DNA of 64,000 nucleotides. It comes from Planctomycetota bacterium. GTDB lineage: Bacteria > Planctomycetota > Phycisphaerae > Phycisphaerales > SM1A02. Below the pieces are notes generated by a model. It worked only from the letters and a program-made list of their open reading frames with translations. It did no database searches and was not told where the DNA came from. Both the position numbers and the translations under genes were made by a program. Where the stretch lies: positions 1 to 64,000 of the forward strand of contig JADFIR010000003.1 in NCBI GenBank assembly GCA_022566535.1. Reading direction: 5' to 3'. Positions 54,930-63,073 of this stretch are shown piece after piece (position 1 is the stretch's first letter; every line of letters starts with the position of its first letter).

Positions 54930-55571
54930 CTAATCGCCGTAGGAATAACCTTGCTGTTGAATCCATGCACGCGCGATGCTGGACAGCTCCGTTCCACGTG
55001 ATGCCACAAACTCAATCAACTCCTCGTTGTCTGCGTCATTCACAGCGTTCAGAGCTTCCGAGACCAATCGCAGCCATTGTGCGCGCTGCTTAAGGTGGTG
55101 ATAGGCATTAAGTCCTATGTCCGCAATCATCCGATCCGCCTTGCGCCAGCGTCCGGGAGCGAGCTCCGACTTTGGGAGAATCTCGCCCGTCTTGGTATCG
55201 AAATGAAAATACGACTCTGGACGCGCGCGTTGCGACTTCGCACAAGGGTCGACATATCCTCCGGAGGGCCAATGTTGGTTCTTCTTGCGATTGCAGGTGT
55301 GGCAGGCGAGAACCCAGTTGTCCCATTCGTAAACTCGCTCGGGAAACTTGCTTTTTGGTCGAAAATGATCAACTTCCCCCTTGCATATCTCTTCGCAGTA
55401 TCCACAGAGGCTAGAAAAAGCATTGCTGACGTTCTCGTGAAAATCCCGCCACTTGGAGTCCGACGGCTTCGTCCCGTGCCCATCGCGGTAATGTCTCACC
55501 CAACGCGGCGTGTACTTTCGACGGACACTCCCAAGACCGGACGGTTCCGGTCCGCGGTCGACAGTGTGCAT
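54930..55571 (-). CDS. ptuB: HNH endonuclease, PtuB-like (Septu-type effector)
   Basis: 213 residues. The zinc-bound HNH module covers about 50-100: FSSLCGYCEEICKGEVDHFR then PKSKFPERVYEWDNWVLACH and TCNRKKN. That is C-x-Y-C, D-H-F, the N-x-x-x-A-C and C-N-x-x-K, the pattern of PtuB-like HNH nucleases. A basic Trp/Arg-rich N-terminus and a helical C-terminal region flank it. It overlaps the ATPase gene by one base (TAATG), so the two are co-translated. In Septu the ATPase and the HNH nuclease form a complex that cuts DNA during phage infection; the same pair also serves as effector in some retrons, but no reverse transcriptase or ncRNA-like gene is seen here. Confidence 0.8.
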   Translation of the reverse strand: MHTVDRGPEPSGLGSVRRKYTPRWVRHYRDGHGTKPSDSKWRDFHENVSNAFSSLCGYCEEICKGEVDHFRPKSKFPERVYEWDNWVLACHTCNRKKNQHWPSGGYVDPCAKSQRARPESYFHFDTKTGEILPKSELAPGRWRKADRMIADIGLNAYHHLKQRAQWLRLVSEALNAVNDADNEELIEFVASRGTELSSIARAWIQQQGYSYGD

Positions 55572-56932
55572 TACTTCGCCGCCTTCTTCCGGCTGCGTGT
55601 CGATGGCGCAGCGCGCCGAGCGGTCCGTTTCTTGCCTGACCGCTTGCTCTTGGAGGAACGCGTCACCGAGGGTCCAGCCCTGGAACGATTGATGCGGTCA
55701 GTGAGCTGAGCTAATTCTTCGGCCGCCGGTCCCCTCAACAATCTTTCGTTGACGGTGTCACGAAGTGATTCGAGTTCCGCACGTTGCTTTCCAGTGAGTC
55801 GTTTCTTGGCACGCAACTCTTGCAGGCGCTGAAGGGTCTTCTCGGAATCGAGATCAGTCGCGCTTTCCACTCCCAGGAAACCAGTGAGGATCTCATCGGC
55901 CGACCACCCAAGGATATCGGTATCGTTGCGCGAAATGGTTACTTTTCCCTTTCGATCACGTGCGAGCAGGTGCACCTGACCGGCCCGCAGGCCCGCAAGC
56001 ATCAGCGGCGAGTGCGTTGAGCAGAATATTTGTAGACTCGGGAAATGCGTCGTGACCGCGGGGAGTATCCGTCGTTGCCAGGACGGGTGTAGGTGCGCAT
56101 CGATTTCATCGATAATCAAAATGCCGGGCTTGTCGCGAAGCCTCGCGGGGAAGTCATACTGCTTCGCGTATCCAATAAGGAGCCGTGCGAGCCATTGGAT
56201 GAGCGATTGCGTCCCTTGGCTGAGCACATCAAGGGGCATCTTGCCGTCCGGTGTGTCAAATTCCGGATAGAGTCCCCGCTTGTCCTCGGCAATCCCCGAA
56301 AACTCGATGGGGAAGCCTTCGGTGATCTCGGAGGCTAACGCCGCGATCTCATTCAGCAGCCCACGCATGGACGGTTTGTCTTGGCGATAGGCTCTGTAGT
56401 CGAGTTCTACGATCTCCTGGACGATCTGTTCGTCGCGGACCAGTGATGAACGGGTGTCCTCTTCCTGAGGCTGCGAGGCCGGTACAACATCGCCGTCTTC
56501 GTCAATCACGAATGGCCCATGACGTCGGTCATCTTTCCGAGGCGGGATCGGGCCTTTTGATCGGTAGTCCGTACTCCACCTCAAGGCCGGTACAAAATTC
56601 GTGTAACCGAGCTGTTTTCGGTTTTTGTCCCATTGCGTGAATTTCTCCCGCGGCCAATTCCCCGATGCCTCGGAATAAATGATCGGAAACGCTCCTTCCA
56701 AAACGCGCTTCCGGCCCTTTTGCAAAAAGCTCGCGCTGAAAGCGGCGGCTTGGTCATGCAGCAGTTTGCGCGGAACGGTAAAGGGAAAAACGCAAAGATC
56801 AGCGAGCGCAAAAAGGACCGTCGATTTACCGCAATTGTTCGGCCCGACGAAAACGTTGATGTGTGGATCGAACTTGAAATCCACCTCGTCGAACGGACCG
56901 ATTCCGGTGAAGTGCAAAGTTGACACTGGCAT
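55571..56932 (-). CDS. ptuA: ABC/SMC-like ATPase, PtuA-like (Septu-type)
   Basis: The ATG at 56932 has AAGGAG 7 bases upstream. 453 residues. Walker A is VGPNNCGKST (about 30-38), the ABC-type signature VLSQGTQSLIQ (about 236-246), Walker B GILIIDEIDAHLHPSWQRRI (about 270-289) and the His switch FCSTHSP (about 303-309). The insert region 90-190 is rich in charged residues. The last 60 residues are a Lys/Arg/Ser tail (SKSKRSGKKRTARRAAPSTR), probably DNA-binding or disordered, and longer than I would expect in PtuA. AAA_21-type ATPases with overlapping HNH genes are the Septu signature; a generic OLD-like or AAA_21 defence ATPase is the alternative. Confidence 0.8.
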   Translation of the reverse strand: MPVSTLHFTGIGPFDEVDFKFDPHINVFVGPNNCGKSTVLFALADLCVFPFTVPRKLLHDQAAAFSASFLQKGRKRVLEGAFPIIYSEASGNWPREKFTQWDKNRKQLGYTNFVPALRWSTDYRSKGPIPPRKDDRRHGPFVIDEDGDVVPASQPQEEDTRSSLVRDEQIVQEIVELDYRAYRQDKPSMRGLLNEIAALASEITEGFPIEFSGIAEDKRGLYPEFDTPDGKMPLDVLSQGTQSLIQWLARLLIGYAKQYDFPARLRDKPGILIIDEIDAHLHPSWQRRILPAVTTHFPSLQIFCSTHSPLMLAGLRAGQVHLLARDRKGKVTISRNDTDILGWSADEILTGFLGVESATDLDSEKTLQRLQELRAKKRLTGKQRAELESLRDTVNERLLRGPAAEELAQLTDRINRSRAGPSVTRSSKSKRSGKKRTARRAAPSTRSRKKAAK

Positions 56933-57032
56933 CAAGTAACTCCTTCGAAGCCGAACGGAGACCTACGCCTCGGGCGACGGGTCGCCGCTGCAACCCAACG
57001 CACATCGTACTTCGTTCGAGCCGCCAGGTGTC

Positions 57033-57115
57033 GAAACGGGGACGGGAGTCTTGTTCGGGGCCGGCCTGTCACCGGCGATTCCGCTCAGTTGCAAGCGACT
57101 GGAACTTGGGTTTCC
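57033..57115. repeat. Dispersed repeat family 2, copy A
   Basis: gaaacgggga...ggccggcctgtcaccg...gattccgctcagttgcaagcgactggaacttgggttt. The core cagttgc-aa-gcgactg folds into a 7-bp hairpin with one G-U pair. Copies B (63653-63770) and C (62832-62910) share this core. Confidence 0.8.
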
Positions 57116-57145
57116 CGTGCTAGGTGACAGCACTCGCCGCCGGCT

Positions 57146-58693
57146 TCAGGTGGCTCGCTGAAGCTGCTCGAGGAGCTTGCGGTCGATCTTGCTGCGGACG
57201 GTGCGCCGGTCGATGTTGAGTTGGCGAGCGGCCTGCTGAAAGCTCCCTTGTGACGCGTAGACGATCGTGCAGTACCGCCGAAGCAGCTCGTCGGCGCTGA
57301 GCCTCACTTCGAGCATCGCCTTGACAAGGTCATCCGCGCCCTTGGCGGGCGCAGCGCCGTACGGCGGCCGGTAGGTCTTGCGAATCAGCACGTTGCGCAC
57401 GCACTGTTCCAGCTCGCGAAAATTCCCCTGCCAGGGATATTCCCGGCCCAGGTGCTTCTCGATCCATGCGGTCACCTCATCGGCCAGGCTCTCCGCTTCG
57501 TCGTCCACGATCCGCTTGGCGATAAACAGCACCAGGTTATACAGGTCCTCGGGATCGTCGGCCAACTGCTCATGAAGCGACGGGGTGGTGATGATGTCCG
57601 AGCACAAGCGATAGTAGAAGTCCGGGCGAAACCGTCCGTCGTGCATCTGACGGGCCAGGTCCTGATTGCTGGCGGCGATGATCTTGCCGTGGAAGCGGCG
57701 GTCTGTGGTCTCGCCCAGGCGCTGGAACGTGCGGGTCTGCAAGACGCGCAGCATCTTGACCTGGATGGCGGGGTCGAGCTCACCGATCTCATCGAGGAAC
57801 ACAGTGTCCAGCGGTTGACACACTTCCAACCAGCCCGTGCGGTCGGCCACCGCCCCCGTAAATGAGCCGCGCTTGTGCCCGAACAGCTCTGACTCAATCA
57901 GCGTCGGCGACAGTGCTGAGAGATTCAGGGGATGGAACGAGCTGGCAAAGTCTTCGGTGAACTTCTGAGATTTTGCGTCGAAGGGGATATACCGCGCCTG
58001 GCCGATCGCGCGCGCGACCAGCTCCTTGCCGGTGCCCGATGGGCCGGTCACCAGCGTGGTGTAGTCGGCCATGTGCTTGTAGAGCACGCGGATGTAACGG
58101 CGTTCATCGTGGGTGAAAATGGACTGCCAGACCGCGGCTCGCAGCTGTGCCGCGGGCATCGACCCGCCGACGATCGCGCCGAAGATGTGGTGGAAGGCCC
58201 GGCGGATCTGAAAGCAGCACGCAAAAATGTGGGCCGGGTCGTACCCACTGGGCATCGAGACGCCCTCAATACAGAGGTATTGATCGAATCCAGTCTTGAA
58301 GCGCTTCCAGTAGGCGATCGGACCCGTTGAGCGATCACCTTCCAAGGCGCTATCGATCGACCGTTGCATGTCCATGCGATCGCGCTGGTAGAGCATGTAC
58401 AGGATCAGGTCTTCGTAAAGAACCAGATCGGCCCGGTTGGCGCGGGCGCCGGCCGCGAGGCGGCTACGGAGCTTTTCCGCAAGCGGCTCGATGCGCTCGA
58501 CGAGCCGGGCCAGGTTGGCGCGCTCGCTCTCGGCGTCGGCGGCCAACAAGCTCCAGACGCGAGGCGTCGCGACGAAGTCATCACCCAGCGCTTCGCGTTC
58601 GAACGCGATCCGATCGGGAACGAACGGGTTGCAATACGCCAGGCTGCTGATCTGATGAGCAAAGTGCCGTTGCTTAGCGGTGAAGAGGGGCAT
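57146..58693 (-). CDS. Sigma-54-dependent transcriptional activator with unknown N-terminal sensor
   Basis: The ATG at 58693 has GGAGG about 10 bases upstream. 515 residues. The N-terminal 215 residues are helical and match no receiver, GAF or PAS pattern that I recognise. The AAA+ domain has Walker A VTGPSGTGKELVARAI, the sigma-54 contact loop GHKRGSFTGAVADRTG (Ser replaces Ala of G-A-F-T-G-A), Walker B VFLDEIGELDP and the R-finger region FRPDFYYRLCSDI. The C-terminus ends in a Fis-type helix-turn-helix (GSFQQAARQLNIDRRTVRSK). It is divergent from the acyltransferase-aminotransferase gene, with two palindromic enhancer-like sites and a -24/-12 promoter between them, so that operon is its likely target. 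Confidence 0.88.
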   Translation of the reverse strand: MPLFTAKQRHFAHQISSLAYCNPFVPDRIAFEREALGDDFVATPRVWSLLAADAESERANLARLVERIEPLAEKLRSRLAAGARANRADLVLYEDLILYMLYQRDRMDMQRSIDSALEGDRSTGPIAYWKRFKTGFDQYLCIEGVSMPSGYDPAHIFACCFQIRRAFHHIFGAIVGGSMPAAQLRAAVWQSIFTHDERRYIRVLYKHMADYTTLVTGPSGTGKELVARAIGQARYIPFDAKSQKFTEDFASSFHPLNLSALSPTLIESELFGHKRGSFTGAVADRTGWLEVCQPLDTVFLDEIGELDPAIQVKMLRVLQTRTFQRLGETTDRRFHGKIIAASNQDLARQMHDGRFRPDFYYRLCSDIITTPSLHEQLADDPEDLYNLVLFIAKRIVDDEAESLADEVTAWIEKHLGREYPWQGNFRELEQCVRNVLIRKTYRPPYGAAPAKGADDLVKAMLEVRLSADELLRRYCTIVYASQGSFQQAARQLNIDRRTVRSKIDRKLLEQLQRAT

Positions 58694-58750
58694 CGCTGCG
58701 ACACCTCCAAATACGCTTGCGGTCGCCCTACGGCAACCTTCCCATGGCGC

Positions 58751-58765
58751 GTACATTGACTGTAC
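58751..58765. promoter_or_regulatory. Enhancer-like palindrome 1 (UAS)
   Basis: gtaca-ttgac-tgtac, a 15-base palindrome around a five-base centre. Its core cattgactg is repeated exactly at the second site, 34 bases away centre to centre. It lies about 140 bases upstream of the predicted sigma-54 start site. Confidence 0.65.
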
Positions 58766-58784
58766 ACAACCTGTCATGAATTGT

Positions 58785-58799
58785 CGCCATTGACTGGCG
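58785..58799. promoter_or_regulatory. Enhancer-like palindrome 2 (UAS)
   Basis: cgcca-ttgac-tggcg, with the same architecture and centre as site 1 but different arms. About 110 bases upstream of the predicted sigma-54 start, a typical activator position, and about 100 bases upstream of the divergent activator gene. Confidence 0.65.
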
Positions 58800-58874
58800 A
58801 AACGCGGAGGTGTCGGCGCTGCTGATCAGATGTAAGTATTTGCGAATAAGTGTGTTATGTGATATTGGAGGATG

Positions 58875-58890
58875 TGGCACGCGGATTGTT
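58875..58890 (+). promoter_or_regulatory. Sigma-54 (-24/-12) promoter
   Basis: TGGCACG-cgga-TTGT matches consensus TGGCACG-N4-TTGC except the last base (TTGC itself follows three bases later). The expected start is near 58900, directly before the SD of the ATG at 58915. Confidence 0.7.
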
Positions 58891-58914
58891 GCTGTTCGAT
58901 TGAAGAGGTGCCCC

Positions 58915-60759
58915 ATGAATGACAGCCCCCCGCCCGCCACAGGTCCGAGGTCTGGTCGTGGCAGTCGGTCCATTTCCCAGGTGTGCATCGGCCTGGCCAG
59001 GGGATGCGACCGCGCGCAGATCTATCGCCTCCGACACGCGGTGTATGCGCGCGAGCTTGGCCAGCACCCGGTGAATGGGCACGGCGATCTGCGCGATGAC
59101 CTGGACGGCTTCAACACCTATCTCGTTGCGCGAATCGGCCCGACGGTGGCGGGGTTCGTGAGTATCACGCCGCCGCCGAATGCCGATGCAAAGACCTCGC
59201 ATCGCTATTCGATCGACAAGTACGTTCAGCGCGATCAACTGCCGTTCGACTTCGACGACGGCGTGTACGAGATCCGGCTCTTGACGGTGGCTGAGGCCTT
59301 TCGAGGATCGAAGCTGGCTTCGCTTCTGATGTATGCGGCGCTGCGGTGGGTCGAAGGCCGCGGCGGCCGGCGCATCGTCGCGCTGGGTCGGCGTGAAGTC
59401 ATGGGGCTGTACCGCAAGATCGGTTTGCAGCCTTTAGGCATCATCGTTCGCAGCGGTGATGTGACGTTTGAGCTGATGACCGCTACGGTCGATACGCTGC
59501 AGCGGCACGTTGCCGCACACGCGCCGCTCGCCCGCCGATTGGAGACACTCGTGCAGTGGCAGCTTGACGTGCCGTTGCAACAAACCACCGGCTGCGATCA
59601 CGGCGGGTCGTTCTTCGGTGCGATCGGCGAGCGATTCGATTCCCTTGACCGCCGTAAGAACGTGATCAACGCTGACGTGCTCGACGCATGGTTCGATCCC
59701 TCGCCGAAAGTCCTTGCCGCCTTGGGCGAGCACTTGCCCTGGCTGGTGCGGACGAGCCCTCCGACCGGTGCCGAGGGGCTGCGGCGCACGATCGCCGAGG
59801 TGCGCGGCGTCGAGCCGGCCAACGTGCTGCCGGGCGCGGGCTCATCGGACCTGATCTATCTGGCCTTACGCCAATGGGTGACGCCGGCGTCGCGGGTGTT
59901 GATCCTCGATCCGATGTACGGCGAGTATGCGCACGTGCTTGAGCGCGTCATCGGCTGCCGGGTGGACCGATTGGCGCTTCATCGCGCCGACGGCTACGCG
60001 CTGGACCCCAACCGCCTGCGGGAGAAGCTGCAGTGCGGCTACGACATGGTGGTGCTGGTCAACCCCAACAGCCCGACCGGGCGTCACCTTCCACAGCAGT
60101 CGCTGCAGGACGCGCTTGCCGAGGCGCCGTGTTACACACGCTTCTGGATCGACGAGACGTACGTCGAGTATGTCGGTGCCGATCAGTCGCTGGAGCGATT
60201 CGCCGCAAGGAGTGATCAGGTGGTCGTGTGCAAGTCGATGTCGAAGGTGTACGCGCTCAGCGGCGCCCGCGTGGCCTACTTGTGCGGGCCGGCGCGATTG
60301 ATCGAGCCGCTTCGGCCGCTGAACCCGCCCTGGGCGGTCAGCCTGCCTGGGCAGGTCGCGGCGGTCATGGCTCTACAGGACCCCGACTACTACGCACGTT
60401 GCTATCAACAGACGCACCAACTGCGGGCGGAGCTTCGCCGCGGGCTGCTGGGCGAGTGTGGATTGGACGTGGTGGAGTCTGTGGCCAACTTCGTCTTATG
60501 CCACTTGCCCCCGGATGCGCCGACGGCGGCCCGAGTCGCTGCCGCGTGCCGCAAGCGACACCTGTTCATCCGGGATGTGTCCAACATGGGGCGATGCCTG
60601 GGATCACGCGCGCTACGCATCGCCGTCAAGGATCGGCAGACCAACCGGCGGATAGTCGCGACGCTGGCAGAAATCTTGCAGCAGATGCGGCGAGTTTCCG
60701 ACACTGCCGATGATCGCCCAACAACGCGGCTAAAGGAGTCGGCGACATGCTCGCTCTAA
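58915..60759 (+). CDS. GNAT-type acyltransferase fused to a PLP-dependent class I aminotransferase
   Basis: The ATG at 58915 follows AAGAGGTG. 614 residues, two enzymes in one chain. The N-terminal third (about 20-200) is an N-acyltransferase fold: YRLRHAVYARELGQHPVNGH, YEIRLLTVAEAFRGSKLASL (the acyl-CoA loop region) and GRREVMGLYRKIGLQPLGII. The C-terminal 370 residues are a HisC/AspB-like aminotransferase: NVLPGAGSSDLIYLALRQWV, LILDPMYGEYAHVL, LVNPNSPTGRHLPQQSLQDA, FWIDETYVEYVG and the PLP lysine VVCKSMSKVYALSGARVAYL. One polypeptide could make an amino acid or amine and acylate it, giving an N-acyl signal or lipid (inference). Driven by the sigma-54 promoter; overlaps the next gene by 13 bases. 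Confidence 0.85.
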   Translation: MNDSPPPATGPRSGRGSRSISQVCIGLARGCDRAQIYRLRHAVYARELGQHPVNGHGDLRDDLDGFNTYLVARIGPTVAGFVSITPPPNADAKTSHRYSIDKYVQRDQLPFDFDDGVYEIRLLTVAEAFRGSKLASLLMYAALRWVEGRGGRRIVALGRREVMGLYRKIGLQPLGIIVRSGDVTFELMTATVDTLQRHVAAHAPLARRLETLVQWQLDVPLQQTTGCDHGGSFFGAIGERFDSLDRRKNVINADVLDAWFDPSPKVLAALGEHLPWLVRTSPPTGAEGLRRTIAEVRGVEPANVLPGAGSSDLIYLALRQWVTPASRVLILDPMYGEYAHVLERVIGCRVDRLALHRADGYALDPNRLREKLQCGYDMVVLVNPNSPTGRHLPQQSLQDALAEAPCYTRFWIDETYVEYVGADQSLERFAARSDQVVVCKSMSKVYALSGARVAYLCGPARLIEPLRPLNPPWAVSLPGQVAAVMALQDPDYYARCYQQTHQLRAELRRGLLGECGLDVVESVANFVLCHLPPDAPTAARVAAACRKRHLFIRDVSNMGRCLGSRALRIAVKDRQTNRRIVATLAEILQQMRRVSDTADDRPTTRLKESATCSL

Positions 60760-61142
60760 ACGTTTGGGCAGCATGGATCGGCATCGGGCTCGGCCTGATC
60801 ACCGGCGTGGGCCAGGGACTGTTGTTCCATCGTGATGATTGGATGGGGGGATACGGCTCGTGGCGCCGCCGCCTGATCCGCCTCGGCCACATCAGCTTCT
60901 TCGGCCTGGCACTGATCAACCTGGCCTTTGTCTTCACCGTGGACCGGATGGCGGCCCTGGCCGATGGCGCGTGGCCCGGGACGATCGTGCTCGGTTCATA
61001 TCTGTTCGTCGCCGGGGCCGCGCTGATGCCTGCGATCTGCTACCTGTCGGCGTGGCGGCAGGGGTGGCGAAGACTCTTCTTTCTCCCGGTGGGTTGTCTG
61101 CTGATTGGGGTGTTGAGCCTTCTGATTGGGGGGCTGAGCTGA
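60747..61142 (+). CDS. Small four-helix membrane protein
   Basis: 131 residues, overlapping the previous gene by 13 bases and the next by one (TGATG). Four hydrophobic helices: LNVWAAWIGIGLGLITGVGQ, LGHISFFGLALINLAFVFTV, GTIVLGSYLFVAGAALMPAI and LFFLPVGCLLIGVLSLLIGG. Basic loops (GSWRRRLIRLG, WRQGWRR) point to the cytoplasm by the positive-inside rule. No family recognised. Tight overlap implies that it acts with the flanking enzymes, for instance in export or membrane docking of their product. Confidence 0.82.
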   Translation: MLALNVWAAWIGIGLGLITGVGQGLLFHRDDWMGGYGSWRRRLIRLGHISFFGLALINLAFVFTVDRMAALADGAWPGTIVLGSYLFVAGAALMPAICYLSAWRQGWRRLFFLPVGCLLIGVLSLLIGGLS

Positions 61143-62558
61143 TGGAGATTGGAATGATCGCTCTGAGCGGCATCCGGGCGTGTGATGCCGAGCTTCTGGA
61201 ATTAGGCCTGACCTTGCCGGGCTTTGTGGAGCGGAGCAAAACGATCGCTTCGCTGCCCAGCTTGGGGCTGCTCACCCTGGCTGGGATGACGCCGCCCCAG
61301 CACCGGATCCGCTACATCGAGGTGGCGGACGTGCGAGAATGCGGTGACCTGCCCGGGGATTTCGACCTGGTCGCGATCTCCAGCTTCACCGCCCAGATCA
61401 ATGAAGCCTACGAGCTGGCTCGCCGGTTTCGCGCCATCGGTGTGCCGGTCGTGATGGGTGGCCTGCACGTGACCAGCGTACCCGATGAACCGGCCATGCA
61501 CGGCGCCTCGGCCGTCATCGGTGAGGGCGAGATCCGTCTGGCCCGAAATCCTGCGCGATGCCGAATGTGGCCGGCTCAAGCCGGTGTACGACGCGCGTGG
61601 CCGGGAGTTCGATCTCGCCGACGCTCCCATGCCGGCGTTTGAGCTGCTCGACATTGAAAAGTACAACCGGCTGACGGTGCAGGCCAGCCGTGGCTGCCCC
61701 TGGCGGTGTTCGTTCTGCGCCAGCTCGATCCTGCTGACCCGCAAGTATAAGCAGAAGCCGATCGACATGGTGCTGCGGGAGATCGACAAGATCCGCGAGC
61801 TTTGGCCGCGCCCATTCATCGAGTTCGCCGATGACAACGCGTTCGTCAACCGCGCCTATTGGCACAAGCTGCTGCCGAAGCTTGCCGGCCGGCGAGTGAA
61901 GTGGTTCGTCGAGACTGATCTGTCGGTCAGCGAGGATGATGAGTTGCTGGCCGCGGCCCGCCGGGCCGGTTGCGCCGAGGTGCTGATCGGGTTTGAAAGC
62001 CCCGTCGAAGCCGGGCTTGAAGGTATCGAGCTGCGCCGCAACTGGAAGAAGCGCAAGTGGCCGATGTATAAGCAGGTGATCCGCCGCATTCAGTCACACG
62101 GCATTCGCGTCAACGCCTGCTTCGTGTTGGGCCTCGACGGCCATACGACCGACGTGTTTGAAGCCTTGTACGACTTCGTCCAAGACACCAGCCCGTACGA
62201 CGTGCAGATCACCTATCAGACGCCGTTTCCCAATACACCGCTTTATCGCCAGCTTCAGCGCGACGGCCGGCTGACCCACGATGGACAGTGGGATCGCTAC
62301 ACCCTCTTCGACATCAACTATCAGCCGAGGCCGATGACTGCTGAGCAACTGCGACTGGGCTTCCATCAGCTGACCAGCCGGCTCTACAGCGACTCGTTCA
62401 CCAACTGGCGACGAGACAACTTCAAACAACAGTATCACCGTGGCCCAGCAACCCGCCGCGTCCGCGCTCCTTGTAAAGCCGCGACCACCGGTCGCGGTCT
62501 TCCGACACGCGCACCATCAAAGCCCGCCGTACTGCCCATGCGCCTCCCGATCCTTTAG
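61142..62558 (+). pseudogene. B12-binding radical SAM protein, split by a +1 frameshift
   Basis: Reading starts at the ATG at 61142 (M-E-I-G-M-I-A-L-S-G-I-R) and runs through a B12-binding-like alpha/beta domain (LVAISSFTAQINEAYELARR, VPVVMGGLHVTSVPDEPAMH, ASAVIGEGEI). Near 61534 one extra C shifts the frame. The next frame continues VWPEILRDAECGRLKPVYDA into the radical SAM core with CPWRCSFC, FIEFADDNAFVNRAYWHKLL and VNACFVLGLDGHTTDVFEAL. The two parts together make about 470 residues of normal order. The 3' end reads through a palindromic repeat (62465-62503), which supplies most of the last 35 residues. Could be a real lesion, a programmed slip, or a sequencing error. Confidence 0.8.
62465..62503. 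repeat. Dispersed palindromic repeat family 1, partial copy inside the radical SAM frame
   Basis: cgctccttgtaaagccgcga, then ccaccggtcgcggtcttc. The palindrome arms are swapped relative to the other copies (gaccaccggtc versus gaccggtggtc). Confidence 0.8.
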
Positions 62559-62559
62559 T

Positions 62560-62667
62560 CCTCGCTCCTTGTAAAGCCGCGACCGGTGGTCGCGGTCTTC
62601 TTACACGCGCGACCAGTGATCGCGGCCAGTCGTAGCTCAGGCCTGACACGCTTACCAATGCGTCGAT
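62560..62667. repeat. Dispersed palindromic repeat family 1, copy 2
   Basis: Nearly full match to 54678-54793, including the starting cctcgctccttgtaaagccg and the ending caatgcgtcgat. It starts directly after the radical SAM stop codon. Confidence 0.85.
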
Positions 62668-63073
62668 CGATTCCGCCAACGCCGCCCGTGCACCCCGAAA
62701 GAGAATCTTCTCCCCATTTGTTCCCGGTGATTCCTGCGGAAGCTGCCTACGGCTTCGCGATGGGACTCGCAACCTCCTCCAATGCTGCACCAGGGGGGCA
62801 ATTAGAATTAGGGACAGTCACCTATTTCACCACGATTCCGATCAGTTGCAATCGACTGGAACTTGTGTTTCCGGGGGGAGCGTTACACTCGTGCTCGGAG
62901 GGCTCGGCGATGGTGCCGGGCGAAGGTCAGCGGGGATGTCGGTTGAAATGCGGGGTGATCATCCCGAAGTGTTACGCAGACGTGACATTCACCGGTGATT
63001 GAGCCGGTACAATGTGCGCATGCAAGGGGCGCCGGACCGATACTCGGAAGCGAGCGATTGCAAGGAGATCAAC
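62668..63073. other. Gap with repeat DNA
   Basis: About 400 bases with no supported gene. It contains attagaattagggacagtca, a motif type often seen next to REP-like and Y1-transposase-mobilised DNA, and copy C of repeat family 2. Confidence 0.5.
62832..62910. repeat. Dispersed repeat family 2, copy C
   Basis: acgattccgatcagttgcaa, then tcgactggaacttgtgtttc and gcgttacactcgtgctcgg. The tail gcgttacactcgtgct is shared with copy B. The core hairpin is cagttgc-aa-tcgactg. Confidence 0.75.

Noticed and set aside
54930-56932. Retron with PtuA/PtuB effectors
   Set aside because: No reverse transcriptase or structured msr/msd-like region next to the pair.
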